NCBI GenBank assembly: GCA_009919335.1
Contig: RGCC01000003.1
Span: 1 to 45,584, forward strand
Direction: 5' to 3'
Source of the DNA: Alphaproteobacteria bacterium
GTDB taxonomy: Bacteria > Pseudomonadota > Alphaproteobacteria > Puniceispirillales > Puniceispirillaceae
DNA length: 45,584 bases
Below the pieces are notes generated by a model. It saw only the letters and a program-made list of their open reading frames with translations. It did no database searches and had not been told where the DNA came from. The position numbers were made by a program, and so were the translations under genes. Below are positions 16,134-24,824 of the stretch, piece by piece. Positions within the stretch are counted from its first letter, which is position 1; each line of letters opens with the position of its first letter.

Positions 16134-16304
16134 ATGACTTTGTTTTTAGCGACGAATGCAATCCGAGAAACGCGTCACACACGCCAGTCAAAGCCATTCA
16201 CGGTCATCCGCACCGTCGATAGAGCCCTCAAAGTCGGGGCTTTGATTGCTGCAATGTCGATTATTGCTGCCTGCAGCGGTGTCCCGCTGATACCGGGAAT
16301 TTAG
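16134..16304 (+). CDS. Small predicted lipoprotein, 56 aa
   Basis: An ATG six bases after TTGGGAG opens a 56-codon frame ending in TAG. Residues 1-30 are basic (RETRHTRQSK), then a hydrophobic stretch LIAAMSIIAAC with the lipobox IAAC at residues 45-48. Lipidation on that cysteine would leave a mature peptide of only nine residues (CSGVPLIPGI minus none). This is odd, since the basic leader is unusually long and the mature part tiny. It may be a real tiny lipoprotein, a secretion signal remnant, or a fortuitous frame. It lies between the small RNA and a second tiny lipoprotein gene. Confidence 0.4.
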   Translation: MTLFLATNAIRETRHTRQSKPFTVIRTVDRALKVGALIAAMSIIAACSGVPLIPGI

Positions 16305-16426
16305 CAATCATAATCATAGTATCAATTTTGAGAATTACCGGCATCTTTACTGTTTCATCTATTGACTTTAACCCCCAGTCTGTGACCCAATCACTAATCA
16401 AATTTTATCTTTATTAGGGGTTAATT

Positions 16427-16537
16427 ATGAAAAAATCTGCACTAACAATCGTCCTTTTAGCCAGCTGCCTTGCCTTTGGCGCATGCTCCAGCTATCCAAC
16501 ATGGGTTCCAGAATGGGCGCAAGTTGGCGCTAAATAA
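16427..16537 (+). CDS. Tiny lipoprotein, 36 aa
   Basis: An ATG behind AGGGG encodes 36 residues: MKK, a hydrophobic stretch (ALTIVLLASCLAF), the lipobox FGAC with cysteine 20, and a mature peptide of 17 residues (CSSYPTWVPEWAQVGAK) with two Trp. It has the form of the entericidin-like and other very small lipoproteins that are often missed in annotation. The ribosome-binding site and classical signal peptide make it convincing. Its function is unknown. It lies about 220 bases before the threonate dehydrogenase gene, with its own spacing, so it is probably a separate transcription unit. Confidence 0.65.
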   Translation: MKKSALTIVLLASCLAFGACSSYPTWVPEWAQVGAK

Positions 16538-16760
16538 TCCCCATTGAAATCCGCCCCGACGTCGTAATGCGCATCTAGGTTGCGTCTTATTGCGGCTTGC
16601 ATAACTTCGTTGGCGGCGTTTAGCGACCTCGATAGCACAGCGGTTTTCCTGTGCTATTGTTGTTTGTGCTATAATTTGGCGCATCTATGACCGAACGCAG
16701 CGGCCAACGCTATATTGCCATTAATTGAGGCGGCGGCGCGAAACACGAGGATTAATAACC

Positions 16761-17660
16761 ATGTCAAAACAAGTGATTTCCGTTTTTGGGCTTGGCTCAA
16801 TGGGGTTTGGCGTGGCGTGCTCGGCACTGGCTGCCGGCCATCATGTCTATGGATTTGATGTCAATCCGGATAGTCAGTCCAAATTCATTGCCAAGGGCGG
16901 CGATCAGGCGGTGGTCGCCGATGCGGGCGCGCAATCAGATGTTGTTGTTTCAGTGGTGCTAAACGGTGCGCAAACCGTTGATATTCTGTTTGGCGATAAT
17001 GGCATTGTGCCGCATATGCGCCCGGGTAGCGTGGTGGTCTCTTGTGCAACCGTGGCACCTGATCTGGCGCGTGATCTGGCTGCACGATGCGACGCGTTCC
17101 AAATCTTATATCTTGACGCCCCGATATCTGGCGGCTCAGTAAAGGCGGCCGAGGGCGCGCTCACCATGATGGCGTCCGGCAGCGCATCAAGCTTTGACGC
17201 GGCAAAACCGACGCTTGATGCCATTACCCAAACTGTTTACCGGCTTGGCGATGAGGCTGGTGCTGGATCGGCGATGAAAGCGGTTAACCAGCTATTGGCC
17301 GGGGTGCATATCGCGGCCATGGGCGAAGCGCTGACATTTGGCATTAGCCAGGGCGTCGACGCGGCGCGCATTGTCGAGGTGATTTCAAAATGCGCCGGCA
17401 CGAGCTGGATGTTTGAAAATCGTGCACCGCACGTTGTTGATGGTGATTACACACCACATTCCGCAGTAAATATCTGGCTCAAAGACCTTGGCATTGTGTT
17501 GGATGTGGCAAAGGGGTCGAACTTTTCTGCGCCTCTGGCCGCCGCTGCTTTGCAGCAATTTGTCGCTGCTGCCGGGCAAGGGCTTGGCCGTGAGGACGAT
17601 GCCGCAGTTGCCAAGGTTTATGCCCATAATGCTGGCATCAGTCTACCAAAGGCAAAATAA
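16761..17660 (+). CDS. ltnD: L-threonate dehydrogenase-like member of the 3-hydroxyisobutyrate dehydrogenase family
   Basis: A protein of 299 residues from the ATG at 16761, with GAGG about ten bases upstream. The NAD-binding fold opens with VFGLGSMGFGVACSALAAGHHVYGFDV at residues 6-32. The substrate-binding motif DAPISGGSVKAAEGALTMMASG lies near 114-135, and the catalytic lysine is in MKAVNQLLAGVHIAAMGEAL near 172. The C-terminal helices contain GTSWMFENRAPHVVDGDYTPHSAV near 213-236, characteristic of the LtnD group that oxidises L-threonate to 2-dehydrothreonate. The usual partners (OtnC, OtnI, OtnK) are not in the window, so the physiological substrate may differ. It is convergent with sseA. 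Confidence 0.78.
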   Translation: MSKQVISVFGLGSMGFGVACSALAAGHHVYGFDVNPDSQSKFIAKGGDQAVVADAGAQSDVVVSVVLNGAQTVDILFGDNGIVPHMRPGSVVVSCATVAPDLARDLAARCDAFQILYLDAPISGGSVKAAEGALTMMASGSASSFDAAKPTLDAITQTVYRLGDEAGAGSAMKAVNQLLAGVHIAAMGEALTFGISQGVDAARIVEVISKCAGTSWMFENRAPHVVDGDYTPHSAVNIWLKDLGIVLDVAKGSNFSAPLAAAALQQFVAAAGQGLGREDDAAVAKVYAHNAGISLPKAK

Positions 17661-17686
17661 ACGGCATTATTTACGCACCCAGATGA

Positions 17687-17716
17687 CAAAAAATTAGCTA
17701 CCAAAAAATTAGCTAC
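17687..17716. repeat. 15-bp perfect tandem repeat at the convergent gene end
   Basis: The 15-base unit CAAAAAATTAGCTAC occurs twice back to back (17687-17701 and 17702-17716). The right copy contains the stop codon of sseA, and the left copy is in the spacer. Looks like a recent slippage duplication. Confidence 0.9.
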
Positions 17717-18575
17717 CCGTTTCAACCGGCGCATCAGACGCGCCCCATTCACTCCATGATCCGTCATAGACAAAGACATTTTCATTGCCAAGAAGCGCCA
17801 GCCCCAGCGCAAGGCCGCAAGCAGTCACGCCCGAACCACAGGTAGTAATCACTGGACGGCTGGTTTCAATCCCGCCAGCGGCAAAGGCTGCAGCAATCTC
17901 GTCAATTGAACGCAAACCACCATCTTTATCAATGAGGCTGGCAATTGGCACATTTGAGGCACCGGGCATGTGACCGCCACGCAAACCGGCCCTAGGTTCG
18001 GGGTCAATGCCCGCAAAACGGCCGGGTGAGCGGGCATCTGCGATTTGCCCGGCAACGCCAAGCTCGACCAGATTGCGAAGGCTCTCCATCGGGATCATCT
18101 GTGCCCCAACGGGCGCCCGAACGCTAAAACTGCCTTTATCAACATTATTTGCTGGGCCGGATTCCGTTGGCCCAGAAATGGCAAGCCATGATTTGAGGCC
18201 ACCATCAAGAACACTAACCTTGTCATGCCCAAACAGGCGCAGCATCCACCATGCACGCGCTGCGCTTAAAAACACCGAGTCGCAATAGACAATCACATGA
18301 TCATCATTGTTGAGGCCAAGCAATTGCATCTCTGATTGGAACAGATCGGCAGAGGGAAGTGTATGCGGAAGAGGGGACGATTTATCAGCAATTCGATCAA
18401 TGTCAAACCGGCCTGATCCAGCGATGCGGCAGGCAAGATGTTCGTCATTCGCATTACGCCCCAATGTTGGCAGATGCGATGTTGCATCGAGGATTTTAAC
18501 CCCCGTTTTACCGAGATTTTCGACAAGCCATCCGGCGGTAACCGTCAATGGTGTTGAAGACGCTGAAGATGGCAT
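17709..18575 (-). CDS. sseA: 3-mercaptopyruvate/thiosulfate sulfurtransferase (tandem rhodanese)
   Basis: A protein of 288 residues with two rhodanese domains. The N-terminal domain (about 10-145) has YCDSVFLSAARAWWMLR in place of a catalytic cysteine loop and is structural. The C-terminal domain (about 165-285) carries DARSPGRFAGIDPEPRAGLRGGHMPGA and the active-site loop CGSGVTA with the catalytic cysteine, the signature of mercaptopyruvate sulfurtransferases. It transfers sulfur from 3-mercaptopyruvate or a similar donor to thiophilic acceptors. Its neighbour upstream on the same strand is cysteine synthase (65 bases apart), giving a small sulfur metabolism unit. Confidence 0.9.
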   Translation of the reverse strand: MPSSASSTPLTVTAGWLVENLGKTGVKILDATSHLPTLGRNANDEHLACRIAGSGRFDIDRIADKSSPLPHTLPSADLFQSEMQLLGLNNDDHVIVYCDSVFLSAARAWWMLRLFGHDKVSVLDGGLKSWLAISGPTESGPANNVDKGSFSVRAPVGAQMIPMESLRNLVELGVAGQIADARSPGRFAGIDPEPRAGLRGGHMPGASNVPIASLIDKDGGLRSIDEIAAAFAAGGIETSRPVITTCGSGVTACGLALGLALLGNENVFVYDGSWSEWGASDAPVETGS

Positions 18576-18639
18576 AAAAACCTCTTTTATAATCAGTTTG
18601 GAAACTTAGCGCTGCTCTGCTGGCAGACAAAGCGGACCA

Positions 18640-19644
18640 TTACAGCCAGCTTGGCACCGGCAAATTCTTTGATTTCAAAAATTCAGGGTTCCAGACCTTT
18701 GACTGATAACGCTGACCAGAATCGCATAAGATCGTAACAATCCGGTGACCCGGGCCCAATTCGCGCGCCATAGCGACAGCGCCCGCAACGTTAATTGCGG
18801 TAGAGCCGCCAAGATAAAGCCCCTCATTCTGCATCAGGTCAAAAATCAGCGGTAAGGCCTCGCTGTCATTCAGGCAGAACGCCATATCCACGGGAGCCTC
18901 GGCAAGATTGGCGGTGATTCGGCCTTGACCAATGCCCTCAGAAATCGAATTTCCGTCTGATTTCAATTCACCATGACGATAATAATTAAACAGTGCCGAG
19001 CCCTCGGGATCCGCAAGCCCTATTTTAATGTCCTTGTTCTTTTCTTTCAGAAATTTACCAACCCCGGCAAGTGTGCCACCAGATCCAACAGCGCAGATAA
19101 AGCCATCTACCAGCCCGTCAGTCTGATTCCATATCTCGGGGCCAGTGGTCTGGTAATGCCCCTGCAAATTCGCTGTATTATCAAATTGATTGGCCCAAAT
19201 CACCCCGCCATTATGCGTTGCCGACAGCTCTTTTGCCAGCGCTTCGGAATAACGCACATAATTGTTCGGATCCTTATAGGGCGCTGCTGGCACAAGGCGC
19301 AAATCTGCCCCGCATACACGCAAAACATCCTTTTTTTCCTGACTTTGGGTTTCCGGCATAACGATTACCGACTTATAGCCTTTGGCATTGCCAACCATGG
19401 TCAACCCAATACCGGTATTGCCAGCCGTGCCCTCAACGATCAGCCCACCAGGCCCGATAAGGCCGCGCGCCTCAGCATCCTCAATGATCGCCTTGGCCGC
19501 TCTGTCCTTAACCGATCCCCCTGGATTCATGAACTCGGCTTTTCCATAAATCTCACATCCGGTCATTTCCGAAACAGCCTTTAGACGGATCAACGGCGTG
19601 TTGCCAATTGCAGCAACAAATCCGGGAACATTGCTTTGCGACAT
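18640..19644 (-). CDS. cysK: Cysteine synthase (O-acetylserine sulfhydrylase)
   Basis: A protein of 334 residues, fold type II PLP enzyme. IGNTPLIRLKAVSE is near residue 13, the PLP lysine is in NPGGSVKDRAAKAII around 40-54 (Lys46), the sulfate-binding GTAGNTGIGL around 73, the phosphate-binding glycine loop VGSGGTLAGVGKFL around 186-199, and CDSGQRYQSKVW near the C-terminus. It forms L-cysteine from O-acetylserine and sulfide. The length is close to the CysK group with a short C-terminal extension. It is probably transcribed together with sseA. The promoter must lie in 19645-19965, shared with divergent sixA. Confidence 0.92.
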   Translation of the reverse strand: MSQSNVPGFVAAIGNTPLIRLKAVSEMTGCEIYGKAEFMNPGGSVKDRAAKAIIEDAEARGLIGPGGLIVEGTAGNTGIGLTMVGNAKGYKSVIVMPETQSQEKKDVLRVCGADLRLVPAAPYKDPNNYVRYSEALAKELSATHNGGVIWANQFDNTANLQGHYQTTGPEIWNQTDGLVDGFICAVGSGGTLAGVGKFLKEKNKDIKIGLADPEGSALFNYYRHGELKSDGNSISEGIGQGRITANLAEAPVDMAFCLNDSEALPLIFDLMQNEGLYLGGSTAINVAGAVAMARELGPGHRIVTILCDSGQRYQSKVWNPEFLKSKNLPVPSWL

Positions 19645-19850
19645 GAATTCACCTTTGTGGATTTTTAGTGCGATACCAGCCTACCAAGCGACAAGCAAAA
19701 ATGCACGAGATAGCGGGCGGAATAGTCGATAATGTAAAAGCCCGATATCATTTGTAAATCTAAAACTGCATTTCCTGTGATGGATCGCGCCATATTCGGG
19801 GTAATTCCATTCTTGGCAGGCTCTGTTGTTCGTGGCACCATCAGGCAAAG

Positions 19851-19888
19851 CCAGCGATCGTAAAAACGTCCAGCGATCGTAAAAACGT
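19851..19888. repeat. 19-bp perfect tandem repeat in the cysK-sixA divergent spacer
   Basis: CCAGCGATCGTAAAAACGT is repeated exactly (19851-19869 and 19870-19888) in the 321-base spacer between the cysteine synthase and phosphatase genes. GCGATCGT contains the palindrome CGATCG. The spacer otherwise shows no gene. Confidence 0.85.
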
Positions 19889-19965
19889 TAAGTGATAGCA
19901 AATGGCTCACACAAGCGGGGGCTCGGCGTAACAAAAGATAGGTAAAAAGGGGCATATAACCCATC

Positions 19966-20469
19966 ATGGCGCGCATCACACTCATCAGGCATGGCAAAGC
20001 CGAAACACCGATGGCCGGCAAGCAAGATATTGACAGGTCGTTGATTACCCGCGGCCAGCAAAACGCCGCAGCTGTTGGTGGCTTTATTGCCGCCCATAAA
20101 ATGCTGCCACAATTGGTATTAGTGTCTCCGGCCGTGCGCACCCGCGAAACCTATGAGCACATAAAACTGCACTGGCCTGATAATATTGAGGCCAAATATG
20201 TAGATGCGCTCTATGAAGCGTCGGCAAGCACATTGCTGCACGCAATCATTGATCATGCTGGTGATTTGTCAGATGTAGCTGTGATTGGGCATAATCCCAG
20301 CCTTGTCGTACTGCTAAATCATATGGTTGGTGACGGCCATGCCGAGCAAAACCTTGGCTATTTTCCAACCTGCTGTACTGCAGATATTGGGTTTGTCGCG
20401 CCCAAAATTTGCGACATTATTTCGGATGAAGGCAGGTTGCTGTCAATAAAACGGGCGCGCGATCTCTAG
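19966..20469 (+). CDS. SixA-type histidine phosphatase
   Basis: A protein of 167 residues. The N-terminal LIRHGKAE motif (residues 6-13) carries the catalytic histidine of the phosphoglycerate-mutase-like superfamily. Further features are LVSPAVRTRETYEHI near 51-65 and the second histidine in AVIGHNPSLVVLLNHM near 106-121, typical of the SixA branch, which dephosphorylates phosphohistidine in phosphorelays or sugar phosphotransferase proteins. A longer minus-strand frame overlaps its first part, but the conserved protein lies on the plus strand. It stands alone. Confidence 0.88.
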   Translation: MARITLIRHGKAETPMAGKQDIDRSLITRGQQNAAAVGGFIAAHKMLPQLVLVSPAVRTRETYEHIKLHWPDNIEAKYVDALYEASASTLLHAIIDHAGDLSDVAVIGHNPSLVVLLNHMVGDGHAEQNLGYFPTCCTADIGFVAPKICDIISDEGRLLSIKRARDL

Positions 20470-20579
20470 TTTGACTGGTCTTTGATTAGGTCATATACGC
20501 TGACGAGGCGCGCGACCGGAACCGGTTTCCCACACTTCCATAAATCATTCATTTTTGTAAATCATTGGGCTGTTGCCGC

Positions 20580-20607
20580 TTGACAGGTTTGTTTTAGCGT
20601 ATTAAAC
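20580..20607 (+). promoter_or_regulatory. Putative promoter of the his operon
   Basis: A consensus TTGACA (20580-20585) and TTAAAC (20602-20607) are 16 bases apart, about 40 bases before the yerC GTG. No histidine-rich leader peptide or attenuator-like pair of hairpins is visible in between, so control by YerC or another repressor is more likely than His attenuation. Confidence 0.45.
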
Positions 20608-20650
20608 CGCTATCACATTAAAGCATTAATCATTTCAGGATGAGGCGCTG

Positions 20651-20944
20651 GTGAAACGCGACCAGATAGACACGACGCATGAAGATGATCTTTTTGACGC
20701 CATTCTGGCGTTAAAAAACGCCGATGAGGCGCGCAATTTCTTTTACGACCTGTGCACGCCAACTGAATTAGAGGGGTTGATCGATCGATGGCGCGTTGCA
20801 CAAATGCTGGTGAAAAAGGTGCCGTACCGCAAAATTGCCGAGGAAACCAACGTGAGCACTGCAACAATCGTTCGTGTGGCCCGGTTTTTAAACAACGGTT
20901 TTGATGGCTATAAAACAATCATGCAAAGACAGGGTAAGTTATGA
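20651..20944 (+). CDS. YerC/YecD family TrpR-like regulator heading the his operon
   Basis: A protein of 97 residues starting at GTG five bases after GAGG. It has the TrpR-like helical fold: FFYDLCTPTELEGLIDRWRVAQMLVKKVPYRKIAEET at residues 32-68 in pieces, with helix-turn-helix KVPYRKIAEETNVSTATIVRVARFL. In several phyla this small DNA-binding protein precedes or joins biosynthetic operons, and here its TGA overlaps the hisG ATG, which argues for a role in regulating histidine synthesis. Ligand and operator are unknown. Confidence 0.85.
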   Translation: MKRDQIDTTHEDDLFDAILALKNADEARNFFYDLCTPTELEGLIDRWRVAQMLVKKVPYRKIAEETNVSTATIVRVARFLNNGFDGYKTIMQRQGKL

Positions 20945-21831
20945 GTGACGAAAAACGGCTGAAAATAGCCATCCAGAAATCGGGCAGACTTGCCGATATG
21001 TCGATACAGCTTCTGGAAAAATGCGGTATTTCGCTGGCCAAAAGCCGTGATCAGCTTTTATGTCGTGCGCAGAATTTCCCGTTAGATATTTTTCTCGTTC
21101 GTGATGACGATATTCCGGCGTTTCTGGCAACCGATGTTTGCCAACTCGGCATTTTAGGGCAGAACGGCCTGTTGGAAAAGCAGGCGCTTGGCAATGGTAA
21201 ATTTGCCGGACTTCGCCAGCTATTGCCGCTTGGCTATGGCAAATGTCGCCTGTCGATTGCTGTGCCACATGATTTTGATTACCAGTCAATCAGCTCACTT
21301 AAAGGCAAGGTTATCGCGACATCATATAAGGGGTTATTGGCACAATATCTTGCAGATCACAAAATTGACGCAGACATTGTAACGATGCAAGGCGCTGTTG
21401 AGGTGGCACCAAGAACACATCTTGCCGATGTGATTTGTGACCTTGTGTCAACTGGCAGTACCTTGGCGTCGAACGGCCTTGTAGAAAAGGACATCATCCT
21501 CGAATCACAGGCGGTGCTTGTGAGCAATCAGATTGATGATCCCGACATTGCCGCATTGGCCGAAAAAGTCACATCGCGCATTAAGGCGGTGCTGCGCGCG
21601 GAAAACAGCCGCTATATCATGCTGAACAGCCCAATTGACTCGCTTGACGCGATCAAGGCAGTGCTGCCCGGCTCGCAATCTCCAACAGTCATGCCGCTGC
21701 AGGGCCGCGATGATATGGTTGCAGTTCACGCTGTCTGCGAGGAGGGGGTGTTCTGGGACACGATGGAAGATCTGAAAGCCAATGGCGCTAATTCCATTCT
21801 TGTTGTTCCCATCGAAAAAATGCTGGATTAA
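20941..21831 (+). CDS. hisG: ATP phosphoribosyltransferase, long form
   Basis: A protein of 296 residues, first enzyme of histidine biosynthesis (ATP + PRPP to phosphoribosyl-ATP). Residues 1-225 hold the catalytic domain, with [23 protein letters not shown] near 8, [15 protein letters not shown] near 162-176 (PRPP-binding loop), and residues 226-296 form the C-terminal regulatory domain ([26 protein letters not shown]). This is the homohexameric long form found in enterobacteria, which is feedback-inhibited by histidine on its own. Most alphaproteobacteria use the short form plus HisZ. It overlaps yerC by 4 bases. The usual next gene, hisD, is missing. Confidence 0.95.
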   Translation: MSDEKRLKIAIQKSGRLADMSIQLLEKCGISLAKSRDQLLCRAQNFPLDIFLVRDDDIPAFLATDVCQLGILGQNGLLEKQALGNGKFAGLRQLLPLGYGKCRLSIAVPHDFDYQSISSLKGKVIATSYKGLLAQYLADHKIDADIVTMQGAVEVAPRTHLADVICDLVSTGSTLASNGLVEKDIILESQAVLVSNQIDDPDIAALAEKVTSRIKAVLRAENSRYIMLNSPIDSLDAIKAVLPGSQSPTVMPLQGRDDMVAVHAVCEEGVFWDTMEDLKANGANSILVVPIEKMLD

Positions 21832-21835
21832 CACC

Positions 21836-23512
21836 ATGACAAGCAATTCACTCTCTGAAATGACAGCAATCTGTCAACGTGCGCGCCCGGAAATTCTGGC
21901 TATGGCTGGTTATGTTTCAGCGCGGTCACTGCAATTACCAGGCAGCCAGACCATCTTTCTGGACGCCAATGAATGCGCCTATGAGCCTTTTGTTGGTGCC
22001 AGCGGCCTGTCACGTTATCCGGCGCAGCAGCCCCAAGCACTAGTCGATGGATTCTGCCGGTGGCTTGACGTTTCATCGCGCAATCTGACGATTACCCGCG
22101 GCGCGGATGAGGGTATTGATTGCCTGATGCGGGCCTTTTGTGTTCCGGGGGTTGATAATATCGTGATCTGCCCGCCAACCTTTGCGATGTATGCTCAATC
22201 GGCGATGTTGCAGGGTGTGGCCGTAAAATCAGCCATGTTGGACAGCGATTTTGGCCTTGATCTGAAAGCAATTGCCAAGGCCGTCGATGCGAATACTAAA
22301 ATGATTTTTGTATGTTCGCCAAATAATCCGACTGCCAACTTGATGGATGCGGCGGCAATCCATAGCCTTTGCGAAGACTATGCCGATAGGGCATTGATTG
22401 TCGTCGACGAGACCTATATCGAATTTAGTGATCAGCCAAGCATGATTGCCAAGCTGGATCAATTTGCCAATCTGGTGGTGTTGCGAACCTTATCCAAATC
22501 ACATGCGGCAGCGGGTTTGCGGTGCGGTGCGGTGGTGGCGCGGGCTGATATCACTGGCTTGTTGCAAAAAGTGTTGGCGCCATATCCGTTGGCGGTGCCA
22601 GTAACGCAGGCGGCATTGACCATTCTTAAGCCCAAAAACACCATGAAATTGGCTGAAAAGCGGGCTGATATTATTGCGCGCCGTGATGTCTATGCGCGGC
22701 AGATGGCACAATGTGGCGATGTTTTATCGGTTCTGCCGTCAGATGCAAATTATCTGTTACTGATTGTTCGCAATGCCGCTGATTTTTGCGAAAGGGCGCG
22801 CAATGCAGGCATTATCCTGCGCGATCAGTCGCACCAGCCCGGACTGGAGAACGCGGTTCGTATCTCGGTTGGCAGTGAAACTGAGATGCAGCGACTGCTG
22901 GCGGTAATGTCGAGCGAGGCTACAGAGGCCTTGCCAGAACAACGCCGGTTTAGCGTCACCCGAAAAACCAGCGAAACCGCAATTTCAGTTACCGTCAATT
23001 TAGATCAGGCTGGCCCGGTTAAGATTAATACTGGCGTTGGTTTCTATGATCATATGCTGGATCAGATTGCCAAACATGGCGGGTTTTCGCTTGAGCTGGA
23101 ATGTGATGGTGATTTGCATATTGATCCGCATCATTCGGTTGAAGATTGCGCGATTGCGCTTGGACAGGCTATCCGCGGTGCGCTAGGCGACAAGCGTGGG
23201 ATTGGCCGTTATGGGTTTTTCTTGCCCATGGATGAGTCACTGGTAAAGGTTGCGCTTGATTTCGGCGGTCGCTTCTATCTGGATTTCAAGGCTGATTTTC
23301 CCGAAAGCAATGTTGGCGATTTGCCCTGCGATATGGTGCCTCATGTGTTTTATTCGCTGGCTGAACATATGCAGGCCAATTTGCATATCGAGGTAACTGG
23401 CGAGAACACGCATCACATGGTTGAGGCCTGTTTTAAGGGGTTTGGCCGCGCGTTGCGTCAGGCTATCCGTATCGAGGGTAACGAGATGCCCAGCACAAAG
23501 GGAACATTATGA
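21836..23512 (+). CDS. hisCB: Fused histidinol-phosphate aminotransferase / imidazoleglycerol-phosphate dehydratase
   Basis: A protein of 558 residues from the ATG at 21836, four bases after hisG. Residues 1-360 are a complete His[13 protein letters not shown] near 36, [16 protein letters not shown] near 81, [10 protein letters not shown] near 158, and the PLP lysine in [16 protein letters not shown] near 214. A linker of about nine residues leads to a complete HisB dehydratase domain (370-558) with [19 protein letters not shown], the metal-binding [22 protein letters not shown], and a C-terminal [18 protein letters not shown]. The two domains catalyse consecutive steps: dehydration of imidazoleglycerol phosphate, then transamination to histidinol phosphate. 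In E. coli the dehydratase is fused instead to histidinol phosphatase, which is absent here. Confidence 0.93.
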   Translation: MTSNSLSEMTAICQRARPEILAMAGYVSARSLQLPGSQTIFLDANECAYEPFVGASGLSRYPAQQPQALVDGFCRWLDVSSRNLTITRGADEGIDCLMRAFCVPGVDNIVICPPTFAMYAQSAMLQGVAVKSAMLDSDFGLDLKAIAKAVDANTKMIFVCSPNNPTANLMDAAAIHSLCEDYADRALIVVDETYIEFSDQPSMIAKLDQFANLVVLRTLSKSHAAAGLRCGAVVARADITGLLQKVLAPYPLAVPVTQAALTILKPKNTMKLAEKRADIIARRDVYARQMAQCGDVLSVLPSDANYLLLIVRNAADFCERARNAGIILRDQSHQPGLENAVRISVGSETEMQRLLAVMSSEATEALPEQRRFSVTRKTSETAISVTVNLDQAGPVKINTGVGFYDHMLDQIAKHGGFSLELECDGDLHIDPHHSVEDCAIALGQAIRGALGDKRGIGRYGFFLPMDESLVKVALDFGGRFYLDFKADFPESNVGDLPCDMVPHVFYSLAEHMQANLHIEVTGENTHHMVEACFKGFGRALRQAIRIEGNEMPSTKGTL

Positions 23513-24102
23513 TCGCGATTATCGATAGCGGCGGGGCAAATATCGCCTCGGTTCAATTTGCGCTGGAACGTCTTGGGGCGGCCTCTATATTAACCGACGA
23601 TGCCGCCACCATCCGATCCGCCGATAAGGTTTTACTGCCAGGCGTTGGGGCAGCGCCGGTGGCGATGCAGCGTCTTGCGCAAACCGGGCTTATTGACTGT
23701 ATCCGCGAATTGACCCAGCCAGTTTTGGGAATTTGCCTTGGAATGCAGCTGTTATTTGCGCGTTCAGCCGAGGGTGACACGCCGCTTTTGGGGCTTTTTG
23801 CGGCAAATTGTTCAGGCTTCACACCAGCGCCCGGCCGGTCGGTGCCACATATGGGATGGAATCGGCTTGCCCGTCAGCAAGATCACCCCCTATTGGCCGG
23901 CATTGACGACGGCGCACATGTCTATTTTGTGCATAGTTATTTTGCGCCAGTGACGTCCGATACCGTTGCGGCATCGTCGTATGGCGATGATTTTACCGCG
24001 ATTGTCGCCAAAAATAACTTTATGGGATGCCAATTTCACCCCGAACGTTCAGGGCCGGTTGGCGCGCAGATTTTACGCAATTTTCTGGAGATGCCATCAT
24101 GA
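23509..24102 (+). CDS. hisH: Imidazole glycerol phosphate synthase, glutaminase subunit
   Basis: A protein of 197 residues, class I glutamine amidotransferase. [21 protein letters not shown] opens the protein, the nucleophile cysteine lies in [11 protein letters not shown] near residue 79, and the catalytic His/Glu in CQFHPERSG near 178. It supplies ammonia through the HisF barrel. It overlaps hisCB and hisA by 4 bases each. HisH and HisF are in the same operon with only hisA between, as in enterobacteria. Confidence 0.95.
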   Translation: MIAIIDSGGANIASVQFALERLGAASILTDDAATIRSADKVLLPGVGAAPVAMQRLAQTGLIDCIRELTQPVLGICLGMQLLFARSAEGDTPLLGLFAANCSGFTPAPGRSVPHMGWNRLARQQDHPLLAGIDDGAHVYFVHSYFAPVTSDTVAASSYGDDFTAIVAKNNFMGCQFHPERSGPVGAQILRNFLEMPS

Positions 24103-24824
24103 TCATTTACCCCGCAATTGACCTGATTGGCGGTGCAGTTGTGCGTTTGCATAAGGGCGATTTTGATCAATTAACAACCTATGGCGATGACCCTGTGGCG
24201 GTTGCGCAATCCTATGCTGATGCGGGTGCTGACTGGTTACATCTGGTGGATCTTGATGGTGCAAAAAACCCTGATAACCGGCAGATTGATCTGATTGCAA
24301 AGATTATCAGCAGCACCGGCCTAAAGGTACAGACAGGTGGCGGCATTCGGTCATTCGACGATGTTGCTGCACTGGTTGACGCTGGCGCAAGCCGGATCGT
24401 AATCGGCAGCCTCGCAGTTCGTGACCCTGCCACCACCAAAGGTATTTTTGCCGCTTTCGGAGCTGAGAAAATTTGCCTAGCTGCCGATGTGATTTGGCAA
24501 AATGACGGGTTTTATATTGCGGTTTCTGGCTGGCAAGAGGCCAGCAGCCTGTCTTTATTTGATTTTATCGAAACCTATCAAGACGACGGACTTCGTCATG
24601 CACTTTGCACCGATATTGATCGTGACGGCACATTAACCGGTTGTAATCGCGACCTTTATCAAGAAGTAAAACAAAAATATCCGCAAGTGCAATTGCAAGC
24701 ATCTGGCGGGGTCAGCGCGCTAGCCGACCTTGATGGATTGACCGCCGATGGGGTGATTATTGGTAAGGCGCTCTATGAGGGGCGCTTTACCGTTGCCCAA
24801 GCATTGGAGGCGGTCGCATGTTAA
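24099..24824 (+). CDS. hisA: Phosphoribosylformimino-AICAR-P isomerase
   Basis: A protein of 241 residues from the ATG overlapping the hisH stop. The frame is open further up inside hisH, but the barrel starts here. [21 protein letters not shown] carries the first catalytic Asp (residue 8), VQTGGGIRS near 79, [11 protein letters not shown] near 172 the second catalytic Asp, and the phosphate-binding QASGGVSAL near 203. The sequence style, for example [19 protein letters not shown] and LQASGG after YPQV, is strikingly like the E. coli enzyme, supporting a gammaproteobacterial-type operon. Confidence 0.95.
   Translation: MIIYPAIDLIGGAVVRLHKGDFDQLTTYGDDPVAVAQSYADAGADWLHLVDLDGAKNPDNRQIDLIAKIISSTGLKVQTGGGIRSFDDVAALVDAGASRIVIGSLAVRDPATTKGIFAAFGAEKICLAADVIWQNDGFYIAVSGWQEASSLSLFDFIETYQDDGLRHALCTDIDRDGTLTGCNRDLYQEVKQKYPQVQLQASGGVSALADLDGLTADGVIIGKALYEGRFTVAQALEAVAC

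Noticed and set aside
18973-19584. 203-codon plus-strand frame
   Set aside because: Antisense shadow of cysK.
19665-20141. 158-codon minus-strand frame between cysK and sixA
   Set aside because: It overlaps the sixA start, has no recognisable domain and is low in conserved features. The plus-strand protein has clear catalytic motifs.
20470-20650. Histidine attenuator in front of the his operon
   Set aside because: No leader peptide with a run of His codons and no terminator/antiterminator pair could be found.
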